The notes below the pieces were generated by a model that worked only from the letters and a program-made list of their open reading frames with translations, made no database searches and was not told the DNA's origin. DNA of 64,000 bases from Hydra vulgaris (lineage: Eukaryota > Cnidaria > Hydrozoa > Anthoathecata > Hydridae): assembly GCF_038396675.1 (NCBI RefSeq), contig NC_088933.1:22737001-22801000 (forward strand), in the 5' to 3' direction. Shown piece after piece: positions 45,958 through 60,114 of this stretch (within the stretch, counting starts at the first letter, position 1; every line of letters begins with the position of its first letter). A program made the translations under genes and the position numbers.

Positions 45958-46745
45958 TCAACTTCGATTAAATCGACTAAAAGTTGACTAGTCAAAAGTC
46001 GAAATTAGTCGACTTTGAAAAATCTAATAGTCAATTTAATCGACGATAGACTTCCAATAAATCGAATAAAAGTTGATTTAATTGTGTAAAACTCCTAAAA
46101 TCTTTATATATTTTCGATTTAACTTTTCAATCAATTTAACTTTCAATCTTTAACTTTTGTTTGTTCATTTCATAACAATAACATTTACGATTATAAATAT
46201 TACCTGGTTTTTTGTTAACTCTCTTAAAGTTTTATATAACTCATTGCATTATATTCATTAGCATTATTTATACCTAATTAAACATTCAGTTATGCAATAC
46301 ATTCATTTCATACAGGGTCGTTCCAAGCTGCCTCAGGGCCCTGGAGCAAAATTAAGTTGTGAAACTCCAAAATGTCTTGTATATAATCATATTGTAAATA
46401 TGATTGTATAGGCTATTTGATATTTAGCAAATATTTAAGACGGTCTTTAAATCGTTTTAGTTGAGGGATTAAAAGTCCCGTTGTCGGAGCGGCCCTTCTC
46501 TCATTTTGTTCCATTATTAAATAAATGATACGATGTTAAAAAATAGAAAGCAAATATAAATTACTTTATCATTTTTATTGCAATTTATTTCAAAAAAAAT
46601 GATATTTATTAATTCCCATATTTCGACTAAATCAACTTTTAGTCGACTTAGTCGTTTCAAAAATGTATTAGTCGATTTTAATCGACTTAAGAAAATATAT
46701 TAGTCGATAGTGCCGACAGTCAAATTATTTAAAAGTCGAAACAAC
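45958..46745. mobile_element. Putative non-autonomous element with AGTCGACT subterminal repeats
   Basis: Both ends (45965-46080 and 46625-46740) carry many copies of AAATCGACTAAAAG and TAGTCGACTT-type motifs in opposite orientation. This architecture is common in hAT subterminal regions. No open frame. Inside, 46313-46497 has its own imperfect inverted ends (CAGGGTCGTTCC and, inward, AAGGGCCGCTCC), so a smaller element is probably nested. Target duplications could not be defined. Confidence 0.55.
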
Positions 46746-46989
46746 ACTTTTTTTTTTTTAAATTAACCTTTCCCAATGATTTTTATAATTTAAGTTAAAA
46801 AATAAATGAGCTACAAAATATTTATAAATAAAAATGATTTTTTTTCAGGATAATTTTGTGTCTGCCGAAGTATTGGATTCCGACGAGAAACTAACAAAGC
46901 GTTTGTACAGCATACTATGTACTGATCAGTAACGCGATGATAGTCCATGGTCAATCAAAGAGAATTTATCAAAATTTTTAGTTTACTTA

Positions 46990-48830
46990 ACGATTGTTAA
47001 CCTTCAGCAACTGGCACAGAAATAGTGTTGAAAATTCAAAGCATGATCCAAATGTACGAAAAAATTGCGTTCAAGCTTCTTCTCGAAGATTTGATTGAGT
47101 ATCTGCAATGGATTTCTTTGCTTGAAAGTTATGTTGCGGGCATTCTTATAATGGCAAACTTCTTCAATGAGATTCTCTTTGTTGACATCTCTTGGATAAA
47201 AACGTGCAAGTTTGCATACTTTGTTTTGAACGGAAGATTATCATTATCCAACCAGATGAAGGGAAACATATTGCCAACCATTTTGATTGCATCATATCTT
47301 GAATCGATCTGCTAGATCAGACTATCTAAACCAACATTAGAAACGTTTGCTTCGAATTCTTTTGTTTGGCTGTAGTGGAAAAGGTCTGTGTTTGGTGCCT
47401 CATGAGAGCGCTTCATTTTACGCCTTGTTTTAGTAGCGAGTTCAGCTTCAAATCATAGCGGTCATTTTTGCCATTGATTAACTACTCTTTTATAGAGAAA
47501 AAAACGAATAACAAAGGTTATCTGCTCAGTGTGAGATTTTTTTTTCCGTTTTTTTAACAATATTTTCTGGTAAAGTATTGTTGTACATAATAAAAAAGAA
47601 CACTATACTCGAAGAGGATCGTAAGATCCTGTCATTAAGAGCTGTACAATGATACTAAACCAATTATTTCAAAAAAATATAAAAATAAAAGTAAATACCG
47701 TTTAATAAAACAATACAACTAATAATAAAATAATTTATAATATTATTAAAATTAGGTATATCAAATATAAAACATCGTTTAACAATACAATTAAAAATAC
47801 AATCAAATATTTTAAATTACATTTAGATAACACTTGTTAAAGAGATCAAAAGAACTCGAATATATTACTTATTGAGAAACTTTTTTTCAGTTTATTTTTG
47901 AAAGTAGAAAAATTCCAATTTTGGGAAAAATCAAAATTTTTTAAAACTATTTGGTTCCACAGAAAAGCTTCGCAATATGATAGAAGAGAACTCCAAAATT
48001 TGTATGCCAATAACGTTGATAAATAAAATTATTATTTCTTAGATCATATATTTTTTGGGCTTTATTGCATATAAATTTTGAAGAGATATAGGATTTAAGT
48101 TTATTTTACATTTGAATATAAAACAAAGAACATTAAAAACATTTAGTTGGTATATATTTAGAATATTCATTTTGAATAAAAGAAGTTTTGTATGATTAAA
48201 ACGATCTTTAAAGTTTACTAGATGTTTTGGGGGTACCGTTGATTATTATTATCCTGGATTTCTTCAACAACTGCACTTCGGATGACACCACCACATTCTT
48301 TAATGAACTCATTTTAAGAATACGGAGAGAGGTAGTTGGCATTCATTCTGTAGCCCACTTGTTGATGGCGTATTACATTTTGCAAGTGAGATGCAATGAT
48401 GGGTTTGCCAATTCCATTCCAATCCACGTGTATAATTTCACCTGCAAACATAGTTGTATGAAACAACTATAATTAAATTATTACAATAATAATAATTAAA
48501 AATAAAATTGATATTGAGAGAACTTTATTATAGGCTTATTATCTAGAAAAGCTAAATTCCTAGAAGCAAAGAAAAGAGTTACATCTGAAATTCCACGAAA
48601 AATTGTCCTCCATTTAGCTGTCTCAGAATCTGGAGCTTTGAATTTATACCAGTGGAGCTGGAAAGATGGTGCAACGGACTGGATTGGTGCTGCTTCACAC
48701 GATCTATGAGTTTCCTCCTTTGATTCCTAGAACCTGTTTCAACGACGAAGAGACAGTTTTCCACTTTTGAATACTGCTTTGAAACACGCCCGGTTCCGTC
48801 TAACTTAACAACAAATAAGTCCAATTCTAT
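46990..48830 (-). pseudogene. Decayed hAT transposase (ZMYM-like), interrupted by a LINE fragment
   Basis: Minus-strand pieces in order: 48830-48579 (YSKVENCLFVVETGSRNQRR and HQSSPLHHLSSST, resembling the N-terminal zinc-finger region); then 48470-48228 (VIRHQQVGYRMNANYLSPYS, NEFIKECGGVIRSAVVEEI, the start of DUF4371); then 47480-46990 (EAPNTDLFHYSQTKEF, QIDSRYDAIKMVGNMFPFIW, from the region before the dimerisation domain). The catalytic part is missing and several stops are present. The family call is moderate, resting on block order more than on single motifs. Confidence 0.45.
47560..48220 (-). pseudogene. LINE polymerase C-terminal fragment
   Basis: In shifting minus-strand frames one reads FKCKINLNPISLQNLYAIKP, then FIYQRYWHTNFGVLFYHIAK, then LKNFDFSQNWNFSTFKNKLK, a pattern like the tail of non-LTR polymerases (NYGKF... 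LWN... FKNKLKK). The lower part is AT-rich and may be its 3' UTR. It lies between two pieces of the decayed hAT at 46990-48830 and probably inserted into it. Confidence 0.45.
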
Positions 48831-49535
48831 TGTAAAAAATAGTTTTTTAATTAATTACGATAATAAAATTTAAAATAAAATCTTTTTTTCATGTGCATTT
48901 TTATTCCAAACACTAAAGTTTGGAAAACTGGGTGAAGGACTTAAAAGTACGCATTGCAACAGGGATGTGAGAGGGGGTGTCAAATTTATAAATTTTCGAC
49001 GTACGTACTTTATGAACGACCCCTTTACATGGTCAAATTGTAAGCTTATATTCTGTAAAAAAAGTAACAAAACACATAATAAAAAACTATTTAACACGTT
49101 AAACTACACGTGTTATATATATAACGCATTAAATTAAAAATTAATAACAATATTAAAAGTATAATAGTATTAAAAAAAAATGAAACTAAATTGAAAAAAA
49201 AATGCAACAAAAAAGGAACGTATAATGCTTATTGCGAAACTCTTTCCTGAACTGTTGTGAACATTAATTGAACTGAAGTGACAATTTTTATGTCACTTTA
49301 GTTCAAACAATATTTTATTAAGGTTGGTTAACATGATAATAATAATAGTTTTATAAAATATTAACATTGTATCGAGATTCATGCATTTTTTAAGTATGTT
49401 TTATATTTTTTGAGAACCAGAAAATTATTACCATAACACAGACACAATCGACCATCTTTGAGAAAAAAGCACAGAAAATTAACTATTTTTGTACTGTAGT
49501 TACATTTTTCGCATATGTAACAGCCATTGATTGTA
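48831..49535. other. Spacer without recognised gene
   Basis: AT-rich DNA. A short inverted pair around 49257-49305 (TTGAACTGAAGTGACA and TGTCACTTTAGTTCAA) forms a hairpin. No other feature seen. Confidence 0.4.
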
Positions 49536-49720
49536 AGCGGCCGTGATACAATGATTAAAGCGTTTGCTTTAGAAGCAAGAGATCTAGGGTTCAAAATAAG
49601 CTCTGGCTTTATTTCACTTTATTTGTAATGAAAGAGACGTGAACTTTCTAAATGCTTTTCCGCAGTGCTATTTGACAAGACCATTATTTCTTCTTAGGGC
49701 GCCTAAAACAAAAGTTTATT
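49536..49720 (+). repeat. tRNA-derived SINE-like sequence 1
   Basis: Begins with a tRNA-like head: an A-box-like GTGATACAATGATTAAAGCG, an anticodon-like stem-loop TTGCTTTAGAAGCAA and a B-box-like GGGTTCAAAAT. A tRNA-unrelated tail follows. The acceptor stem does not close, so it is not a functional tRNA. The 3' end is not defined. Confidence 0.55.
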
Positions 49721-50449
49721 AATGAAACAAAAAAACTGCTTTTCATGGTTGATATTTCGTTCCAAACTAAAAATAGCTTCTGTGTTTTGTTCATGTTTTT
49801 GTGAACAGCTTCTTTAGTTTGTTCACTCTGCACTCCAAGAGGTAACAATGTTCAGATGAGATAGTACAATTGGTGAGCTCTGACTATGTAAAACTTTCAT
49901 TTTACAGAAAGTTTAAAAGCAAATATCTGACACACCTTAGAAACAAAAGTTTCAATATTCTCTGCATATAAACTCTTCACTTCTAAAAATTTATCAAAAT
50001 CAATTTATTTTGACATTTTTATTATTCGTTAGATTACGTTATAAAAATAAAATAGCACCTATCTGCCCAATGGTCAGTACCCTTGGTATTGAGACATCGT
50101 AAGAATGTTATAGGTGCAATCAAATCAAATGATTAACAGAACTTTGTTATGTTTGGACCATTGCAGCTATCTCTATTATAGTCATGTGTATAACAGTTGT
50201 AATAACAGTTGAACTTTTTTAAGTACTCATTTATAAATTTGACTTTAATTAAAGCATCATTGATTTGAGTATTTACTCGATTCAAAAAGATGGAGCTCTA
50301 GAGTAGGTATTATGTCCATTAAATGAACTTTATTTAATTTTTTATAAATATATAAGTGACATTAACAAAGCAATACACTTAAAAGAATATCACAGTGGAC
50401 GGTATGGGGAAGGTAACTGGAAAATATATAATAAAAAAATTTAAGTAGT
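49721..50449. other. Spacer without recognised gene
   Basis: Nothing recognisable apart from a short inverted pair (ATAGCACCTAT near 50052 and ATAGGTGC near 50110). Confidence 0.35.
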
Positions 50450-50662
50450 TGTGGCGTAGTAATTTGAGTTCCGGCTCAGAGCCATGAGATTCAAGATTTT
50501 ATGCCGGTTCTGGCCAGATAATTGATTTGATGAGGAAGGAAGACATTAATAATAATGAAGGTGTGGACGTTTCTGGTTAAATACTCTTTTACAGAGTTCT
50601 GATGAAACCATTAGGACTTGTTATAGCACCCTAACAATAATAATGATAAAAAAAAAAAGATA
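50450..50662 (+). repeat. tRNA-derived SINE-like sequence 2
   Basis: The head GTGGCGTAGTAATTTGAGTT resembles an A box, GAGATTCAAGATT a B box; a middle region of about 110 bp follows, and the tail is AACAATAATAATGATAAAAA, an A-rich simple repeat as in SINEs. It has no T-run terminator inside the head. It differs from the other two SINE-like sequences. Confidence 0.6.
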
Positions 50663-51681
<1,019 letters not shown>

Positions 51682-51733
51682 ATATAATATAAATATTAGC
51701 CGTGGCGAAGTGGCAGCGCAGTGGCAGCGCAGT

Positions 51734-51735
<2 letters not shown>

Positions 51736-51829
<94 letters not shown>

Positions 51830-51974
51830 ATATATTATGTTAGCGTATTCTACAAATAGAGAGTCAATGTTCTTAAAGAACAGAGCAATATTCAGTATCA
51901 AATGAATAAAAACACTTATCTAACATACAAGTTCGAAAAAACAAGTAGCTATAAAATCTAGTTTTATGAGCCAC

Positions 51975-52068
<94 letters not shown>
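51736..52068. repeat. Two (TA)n tracts
   Basis: TA tracts at about 51736-51836 and 51979-52068, separated by about 140 bases of unique AT-rich sequence. Tyr-Ile reading frames across them are spurious. Confidence 0.95.
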
Positions 52069-52071
<3 letters not shown>

Positions 52072-52159
52072 AGTAAGTTAGTTTTAAGATGTAATAAATA
52101 GTAGTCTTAGTAGATCAATATTTTCATACTACATTATATTGTTAGACACATATACGCAC

Positions 52160-52719
<560 letters not shown>

Positions 52720-52999
52720 CGTGTGTGCATACGTGTATATATGTTTTTATATATACATACATATATGCATACATACACACATACATACACACATACATTA
52801 AATCATTTATTTAAAAAGTTTATACAATTTTTTTTATATTTTTATATAATTTGTCAAGTTTGAATACCATGAACATAATTTTTTCTTTCTTCTTTTATCT
52901 CTGCAATATTAAAATTTTATATAACTCAATTCTTTTAAACATTGTTATAATGTAGAGACATTGACATTAATTAACAGTTCTGCCTTTATCTCCTGTAGA

Positions 53000-53340
53000 A
53001 TATAGTTTCTGTTATTAACTCAAGTAGCTTATTTCTTATTTCCTCAGTACAACCTGACTGTCGAAAACCACCTCTAATACCAAGATTGCTATTACCTGTT
53101 GATATATATTGATGGACCAGGTATATATTGATATATATTGATAATGATATATATTGATGGACCAGCTATTACCTGTTGATATATATTGATGGACCAGGCG
53201 TCGTATTAAAGTCGCACTTCTATGCACGAGTTCCGATACTTCTTTTACAATTTTCCCTTCGTTAATTACAAGATTAATGATCAAACTTCTTACTTCAAGA
53301 ATAATTTCGGAGCATTGTCTTCTTGCGTTATTCTTTTTAG
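53000..53340 (-). pseudogene. Tc1/mariner transposase N-terminal fragment
   Basis: The minus strand reads RRQCSEIILEVRSLIINLVI and NEGKIVKEVSELVHRSATLI, continuing RRLVHQYISTGN, and later SNLGIRGGFRQSGCTEE. This is the first helix-turn-helix of a Tc1-type transposase, whose next part normally has the GRPRK-like linker. A local tandem duplication containing TTGATATATATTGATGGACC interrupts it around 53097-53190. The catalytic part is missing. Confidence 0.65.
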
Positions 53341-54369
53341 AGTTTTAAAAAATTAAAGAGAAAACGGGCTTTAGTGGTATTTGAAGAAGTTAAAATAAGT
53401 GAAGCAATAAAAGGGTAATTCCATGTCAAAACAACAACAAAAATTCAAAAAAATAACCCACTATCTCTAAACGACTTAATTTTTGCAACAAAGATACTTA
53501 ATTATGCTAAAAAGAATTTCCCAAAGTTGCTTTAAACAAATCGGAATATTTTAGAAGTTATGCTAGTTTGAAATTTAAAACTAAGTAACATTTTTACTTA
53601 CCACGCTCTCCTAGCAACGTCCTTAGTAACAAGTAAATGTCGATACATACGTTGTTACCTTAACTATATTATTTCATAATTTAAAAATTTCCACATATTA
53701 TTAGATGCTAAACCATAAAATTATACTAAGAAATAATAATTTTTTATATTTATTAATAAATCAATAAAAGTAAATCGGAGTTTTTTAATAAAAATTAAAC
53801 TTGCTTACTTTAAGAAGAATTACAGAGAAGGTTATGATCTCTATATTTCAAAACTTCATATTCTTAAAGTATATATAAATATATAAAAAAAACAAAAAAA
53901 CTGAGCTGTTTTTTTGACTTACTAATCTAAAAAATTTAATTTTTATTTTTGATTGAAAGTATATTGATATTGGACAGAAATTGATTGGTATTAATGTTTA
54001 GGCAGAACCAGAAAGTAAGAGTTCTCACTTATGTGTAAAACTGCAATATGCATATTTAATGAACTCAATTAAAAATATTTAAAAATTTAAAACAGGTATA
54101 TTCACTCAGAGCTACTCACTAAGGTGTAAAACTGCAATTGACAAACTTCATGACATGCATGTACATAATAAACTCAATTTTAAAAATCAAAACGCATTAA
54201 CTCTTTGAATTCCGTGTTTTTATGAATTGACAAATCTTTATACAAAGTAGTGAACTATAAATATTTTTTTGTTTTTCTTTGAACTGTAAAACAAAACAAA
54301 ATTAGGTAATTTATTTTTTAACAAATGAAATATATTGTCATATACATATCATAGACATACACAAACTGT

Positions 54370-57300
54370 CGATTCTGAGTAATAATTGATAAAAAGCAAA
54401 TGTCTTTTAAGATTCAAGGGCCATGTTGGTACATAAATTTAAATTCCACATCAACTTTGTACATCACCTTGCATCTAACAATTTTTAACCATGTAAGTCA
54501 AACTAGGCATAGTGTCATCACTGCAGTATCTCATTTTAACTTCATTTTGACATACAGGAATTAATTCATGAAAGTCTCTTGTTCCTGGTATTATTTTTAC
54601 ATTTTTAAATCGTTCAGATTGTAATTATCTTGTTTCAACCAAACTTTCACTTAAAATAAAAATAAAGTTTATACCTTTGATGTTGTTAGTGCAATATGTA
54701 AATATATCACATGAGTTCAATATTTGATTTGTAGAAATTCTCTGCAAACTAGCATTAGCTACAAGCCATTTAACTGTTGCTTTCACAAGGTTGCTTTCCA
54801 TGGCTGGTTGCAAAGAAAACCCATTTTGCATCTACTCCAAAGTCTGATTTATGCTGACATAGGTTAAAAATGTTTTTGCAGTTTTTATATTGAGATAAAC
54901 AGCCATCAGAAAAGTAGATCACCTTTTCAATGCTGGGTATCTTTTGCTTCAGATTATTGAGAATTGATTTTTGTACCTCGTAAACAATTGCTATATCATA
55001 ATTGTTATCATCTGATATAATGCAATATGAAGTGGAATGCAACACTTGATTTTCTTTATAGTACACAACTACTGGATGAAGTGTGCACTGAAGATTATAC
55101 CAATGGAAACCTTGTACTTCATCCTGCGCAACAAAACTATAGTTTTCTGCAAAATCTCCAAGAATTATTGCACTATTTGATGGAAGTTCTTCTTTAAAAT
55201 TTTTTAAATATTTAGATTGGCATTAAGAACTATATGAATGGGCTGTTAGCTTGACTAATTTTTCCATCACCATATCTACATAATCGGGTATGCTTACAAG
55301 CTGTATAACAAAATCTGAGCTACCAGTAGTAACCCATTGGTTAAATTTAATAGTAACTTTTTCCTTAAACTGCCCTATTAGTTCGAATAGCTTTTCTTCT
55401 AATTTAGATGTATTTTTTGGACATTGTGTACATCGATTTAACATGCATTCTTTGTTTTGCATATCACAAACAATAAACTCATGTTTAATAAATAGTTAAT
55501 GGTAACCAATTTTAATGGGTAGGAGAATTAACTTCATGCTTTGATGGTAGATACAAACACACACAGAATGGGTTCCTGATGAGTTTGGCAAAACAAACCA
55601 TTTAGGCCTTAAAACATAAAACTTGGAAAAATCTAACTTTTTATGTGGATATAGAATTTTAAATGAGACAAATAACTCTTTTAAGCTTGATAAAAGTAGT
55701 CACTTTTGCATATAGACTTAACAAACCTTTACAAAATCTTTTTGACTAGGTATCTGGCGAGAGTTTTCACCATCTTCATAAAAAATTTTCACTAAAGTAT
55801 TTATTTGATCAGGCAGCATTTTACCTCGATTAGTTTGTGGAACTGCAAGAACTCCTTCCTTCTTTGCTAAAGATCTAGATTTTATTATTAGATACTTTGA
55901 AACACCAAAATATTCACTAGTTGCTTCAATTGACCATTCTTGTAGGCACAAAGTCAATACTTGAATTTTTTCCCTAAATGAACAGCATTTTTCAAGTTTA
56001 TCTTTTATCAAAACTAAATTTTTTGAACTGAACAACTTTTTTTTTTTTAAATCAAGAATATATTCATTATCGAAAACTTCAACTTCTGTCAATGGAATTT
56101 TTAAAGAACTTGATAACTTTTCTTTGAAAAGCGTTGTAATAGTTTTAATTTTTTTCCCAATACTCATACAATTTGCAAATGGTTTTCCGTGAAGTTTGAC
56201 TGGTGACACGCCAATTATACTGAGACAATTAGAAAGTTCTTGTCTGTTTTTTATTTATATCAGCATCTTGTTGAACGTTAAATACGTTTTCTTTATTTAT
56301 ACTTTCATTTGTGTAATCATCAGCAATATTAATGTTATCAGTATTTCAATGGAAGCTTTTAATTTGACTAAGCAATTTGTACAAATTTTTAGACCTAATT
56401 AGAGATGCTAAATTAAAAAAGATAACTTAATCAAATAAAATGTGCCTAGTATTAATAAACATCAATGTATTAATAAACTGCAATGTTTATACACGAATGC
56501 AACATCGCTTGGCAATAAAATGGAAGAATTTAAAATCTTGTGTAAATTAAAAAAAGCTAGTACAGCTGGAATCACTGAAACATGGTTTCGAAACTCATCC
56601 ATTGTACAGATAGAAGGTTACAGGGTGTGCAATAAAAATAGATCTGATGGACGGAAAGGTGGTGGAGTTGCCTTATACATTGAAAACAATCTCACATCAT
56701 ATGAAATAAGTATTGGTAATCAGGACAGCAAAATAGAACAAATATGGGCAGTCGTTGTAATTATGAATATTAAATACCTCATTGGATGTATATATAGACC
56801 AAACGAACAAATAGACATGAATGATTTTAGACAAGTTATACACAATGCCAAAAGTAAAGTAGATGTTAAAATGTATGCAGATATACTAATACTAGGAGAT
56901 TTCAATTTTCCGAACATTACCTGGAATAATGGATATGTTGAAAACGTAAATAGCAGTGAAATTTCAACAGAACACATTTTCATTGATATAATAAATGACG
57001 AATTCTTAATTCAGCATGTTAACTTTCCAACTTTTCGAATGTCAGACAAAAAGGTAAAGTACACACTGGACTTGATTTTTACCAAAGATAGTTACAGAAT
57101 ATATGAGCTCCAATGACATGAAATTCTGGGTTGTGCAAACAAGAGGCACTTAGTACTTACATTTAAACTTGAATTAGACATAAACCAGACAAGCAGAACA
57201 CCAAAATATAAATTTGACTACACCAGAGGAGATTACACAAAAATAGACAAAAAAGTTAATTCGATCAACTGGAGCTTCTGTTTTCACAATTTAACAACAC

Positions 57301-59802
57301 AACAAATGTATGATACTTTTATATTACACATAAACTATCTGAGTAATTTATATATACCAAAGATTGATGTTAATGCAAAACATAAACACAAACGAAATCC
57401 ACGGTTTAGTAATAAACTTAGAGCACTAGTACGAATGAAAAAAGATCTAAGATACATAAATCTAGCAAACAAATGGAAAGATGCAATACAAGTCAATGCG
57501 TACAAAACAATAACAAAATTAGTATCCAAAGAAGCCATATTAGCTAGAAAAGATTATGAAAGAAACCTGATTATAAAATCAAAATCTAATCCAAAACTTA
57601 TTTTTAAATACGTAAACAGTCAGAGGAATACTAAGCAATCAATAAAAGCCATTTTGAATTGTAATGGTACTGTAACAAATGACTAAAGTGAGATCGCAGG
57701 TATTCTAAACGACCAGTTTCACAGCGCCTTTGTAAACGAAAGCAGCATTATGCCAAAAATAGCAGATAAACTAATAAGTTGCACACTTGATCTAAACGTT
57801 GATTTTATTGACTACATAGATATTCAGAATCGTCTTGAAAAATTAAATACAGACAAAGCTTGTGGTGTGGATAATTTACATCCTATTTTACTAAAGCATT
57901 GTGCAAAATCATTGGCACTACCACTTACATTAATCTACAAATCATCTTACAATACAAGTAACCTTCCTCTACAATGGCGCGCAGCAAATGTGACTCCAAT
58001 TTTTAAAAAAGGATGTAAGCTAAACGCATCCAACTACAGACCTGTGTCAATCACATCAATAGCATGTAAAGTATTTGAAGGAGTTATAAAAAATGAAATG
58101 CAAAATTTTTTTGACAACCATAATATAATCTCAAAATGCCAACAGCTTCGTAAAACGGAGATCGTGTACAACAAATCTTTTAGAGACACTTGATTTTATC
58201 ACACAGAAACTAGCAAAAAACATACCAGTAGATGTTATAATGATAGATTTTACGAAAGCATTTGATACAGTGCCACACAAGCGACTTTTATTAAAGTTGA
58301 ATGCTTATGGAATAAAAGGAAAATTTTTGAACTGGATTGAGGCATTTCTGAATAATCAAATTCAAAGAGTTGTCCAGGGTGAAGCGGTGTCAACCTGGAA
58401 AAAAGTATCAAGTGGCGTTCCACAGGGATCCATTCTGGGGCCATTACTTTTCATAGCATACATAAATGACTTGCCAGAAAAAATCAAAAGTATGGTGAAA
58501 ATATATGCAGACGACACTAAAATCTTATCAGCTGTATATTCAATTGAGGACGCCAAATTAGTTCAAAGAGATTTAAATATTATAGAAGATTGGTCAGAAA
58601 AATGGTTAATCAAACTGAATGAAAGTAAATGTGTAGTTATGCAATATGGAAAAAACAACATAAATTTTAATTACACAGTGAATGGGTCAAAAATTAATAA
58701 TTCTACGCATGAACGTGATCTGTAAATTTTGATACGTGAATGTAAATTTTGATACATCACTGAAATGGAAGAAACACATAGTAGCATGTTCATCAAAAGC
58801 TAATGCAATAATGGGAATGATAAAAAACACTTCTGTCCATTTGGATCAGCATCTTCTCAAGCAACTATATACTACTTTTGTTAGACCTCTGATTGAATTT
58901 GCTGCGCCAGTTTGGTCACCAAACTGCAAAGGTGACATTGAAATATTAGAAAGGGTGCAACACAGAGTGACAAGGATGATAAAGAACTTAAGAAGCTTGC
59001 TGTATGAAGACCGTTTACAGATACTTGGTTTAACAACATTGTCAGAAAGAAGGAAGAGAGGAGATCTTATTCAAATATTTAAGATTTTTATTGAGATTGA
59101 AGCAGTAGACCTTTTAAACAAACCAGTATTTTCAAAATCATGCAGAGGTCACAGCAGAAAATACAGCAGAGAGCAAACCAAGTTTGTTCCAAGATATGAA
59201 TTTATCATAAATAGAACTGTGAATTTGTGGAACAAATTGCCATTGGAAGTGGTCATGTCGGGAAATGTAAACATTTTCAAAAACAGTTTGAAGAAATTTT
59301 TGGCATTAAAAAAAATAACTTAGAACTAACTATATATATATATATTTTTTAATTTGTCCATTATTATCTTTAGTAAATTTTTGTATATTTTTAGATTGTC
59401 AAAAGCTGTCAAAGTGAGTTTTTAACTCACTCGCTGTTAACACAGCTACAGTTTTAAATACTACTACTACTACTACATAAAGAACATAAAATTATGACAA
59501 AGTAACATTTATAAAAAAATTTATGACAAGCTTTATTAACATTTGCACGATCTTTTGTGAACTAACAGCGGATCATAGCATTTATTCTGAAACACAGGGA
59601 GCTTCTGAAGATAGAACTTTTGATGATGAAAACATAAGTCAATAATCAAAACAGGAGAAACACCAGACCTCAGTGCAACTAAATTTTGGTCATCTAGAGC
59701 TAAATCTTGAAAAAAGTTTATTCCAATGTGGTTTGTAAATGTTAACTTGTGACAATTTGATTTTAAAATTGATTTAACTGAGCATTGTGATGTTCCAGCC
59801 AT
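54370..59802 (-). pseudogene. Transposase-like DDE protein of the 7.3-kb element, split by a LINE
   Basis: The N-terminal piece is 59802-59536 (MAGTSQCSVKSILKSNCHKL, ending HKRSCKC), upstream of the LINE. The main part is about 56430-54370: VSPVKLHGKPFANCMS, EWSIEATSEYFGVSKYLI, QTNRGKMLPDQINTLV, LRPKWFVLPNSSGTHSVCVC, NKECMLNRCTQCP, GDFAENYSFVAQDEVQGFHW, IYFSDGCLSQYKNCKNI, KWVFFATSHGKQPC and a C-terminal region with MYQHGP. GDFAENY and FSDG look like catalytic Asp sites. Several in-frame stops (after HSYSS, after VETR, and in the tail) and frame changes make it inactive. Similar proteins are widespread in invertebrates; I recall them only as transposase-like, uncharacterised. Confidence 0.75.
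56442..59477 (+). mobile_element. CR1-like LINE, nearly full-length ORF2
   Basis: One polymerase gene runs 56442-59323. Endonuclease: CLYTNATSLGNKMEEF, TETWF, GGGVALYI, LGDFNFPNITW. RT: KACGVDNLHPILLK, ANVTPIFKKG, YRPVSITS, MIDFTKAFDTVPHKRLL, SGVPQGSILGPLLFIAYIND, and KIYADDTKIL with the intact YADD box. The C-terminal thumb ends ALKKIT. Damage: in-frame stops at 57114-57116 and 57684-57686, frame changes between about 58135 and 58240, and a 21-bp tandem duplication at 58714-58754 that shifts the frame. The 3' UTR has a small hairpin (59413-59431) and ends in (CTA)n (59459-59477), as CR1/L2-type elements often do. No ORF1 was seen. It inserted into the minus-strand transposase gene. Confidence 0.9.
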
Positions 59803-59856
59803 TACAAAAATATTTTATTTCAATATTTTATTTTTCTAAAACCAACATTAAATAAA

Positions 59857-60114
59857 TAATAATTTCTCACATGAGTATTATAATCAAAACTCAAATGTTA
59901 GAACCAACTGCTCCATTTATTTAATCAAAAAAGAAAACAGAAATATTTTAAACTAAATAAGTGTTATCATAGCTATGATTACACTTATTTAGTTTAAAAT
60001 AAAAATGAATTTCTGGTTTCTTGTTTAATTAAATGGAGCAATTGGTTTTAACATTTGAGTATTAATAATAATACTTATGCGAGAAATTTTTTTTTTTTTT
60101 GTGAGAAATAATTT
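59857..60114. mobile_element. Foldback/MITE with ~115-bp arms
   Basis: The sequence is an almost continuous palindrome centred at 59972/59973 (ATCATAG|CTATGAT), with outer ends AATAATTTCTCAC and GTGAGAAATAATT. The arms match closely over about 115 bases, with small loops. It lies inside the 7.3-kb element, upstream of its gene, and has no coding content. Confidence 0.85.

Noticed and set aside
49536-49610. Possible tRNA gene with a TAG anticodon
   Set aside because: The acceptor arms do not pair and the T-loop is off consensus; it fits a SINE head better.
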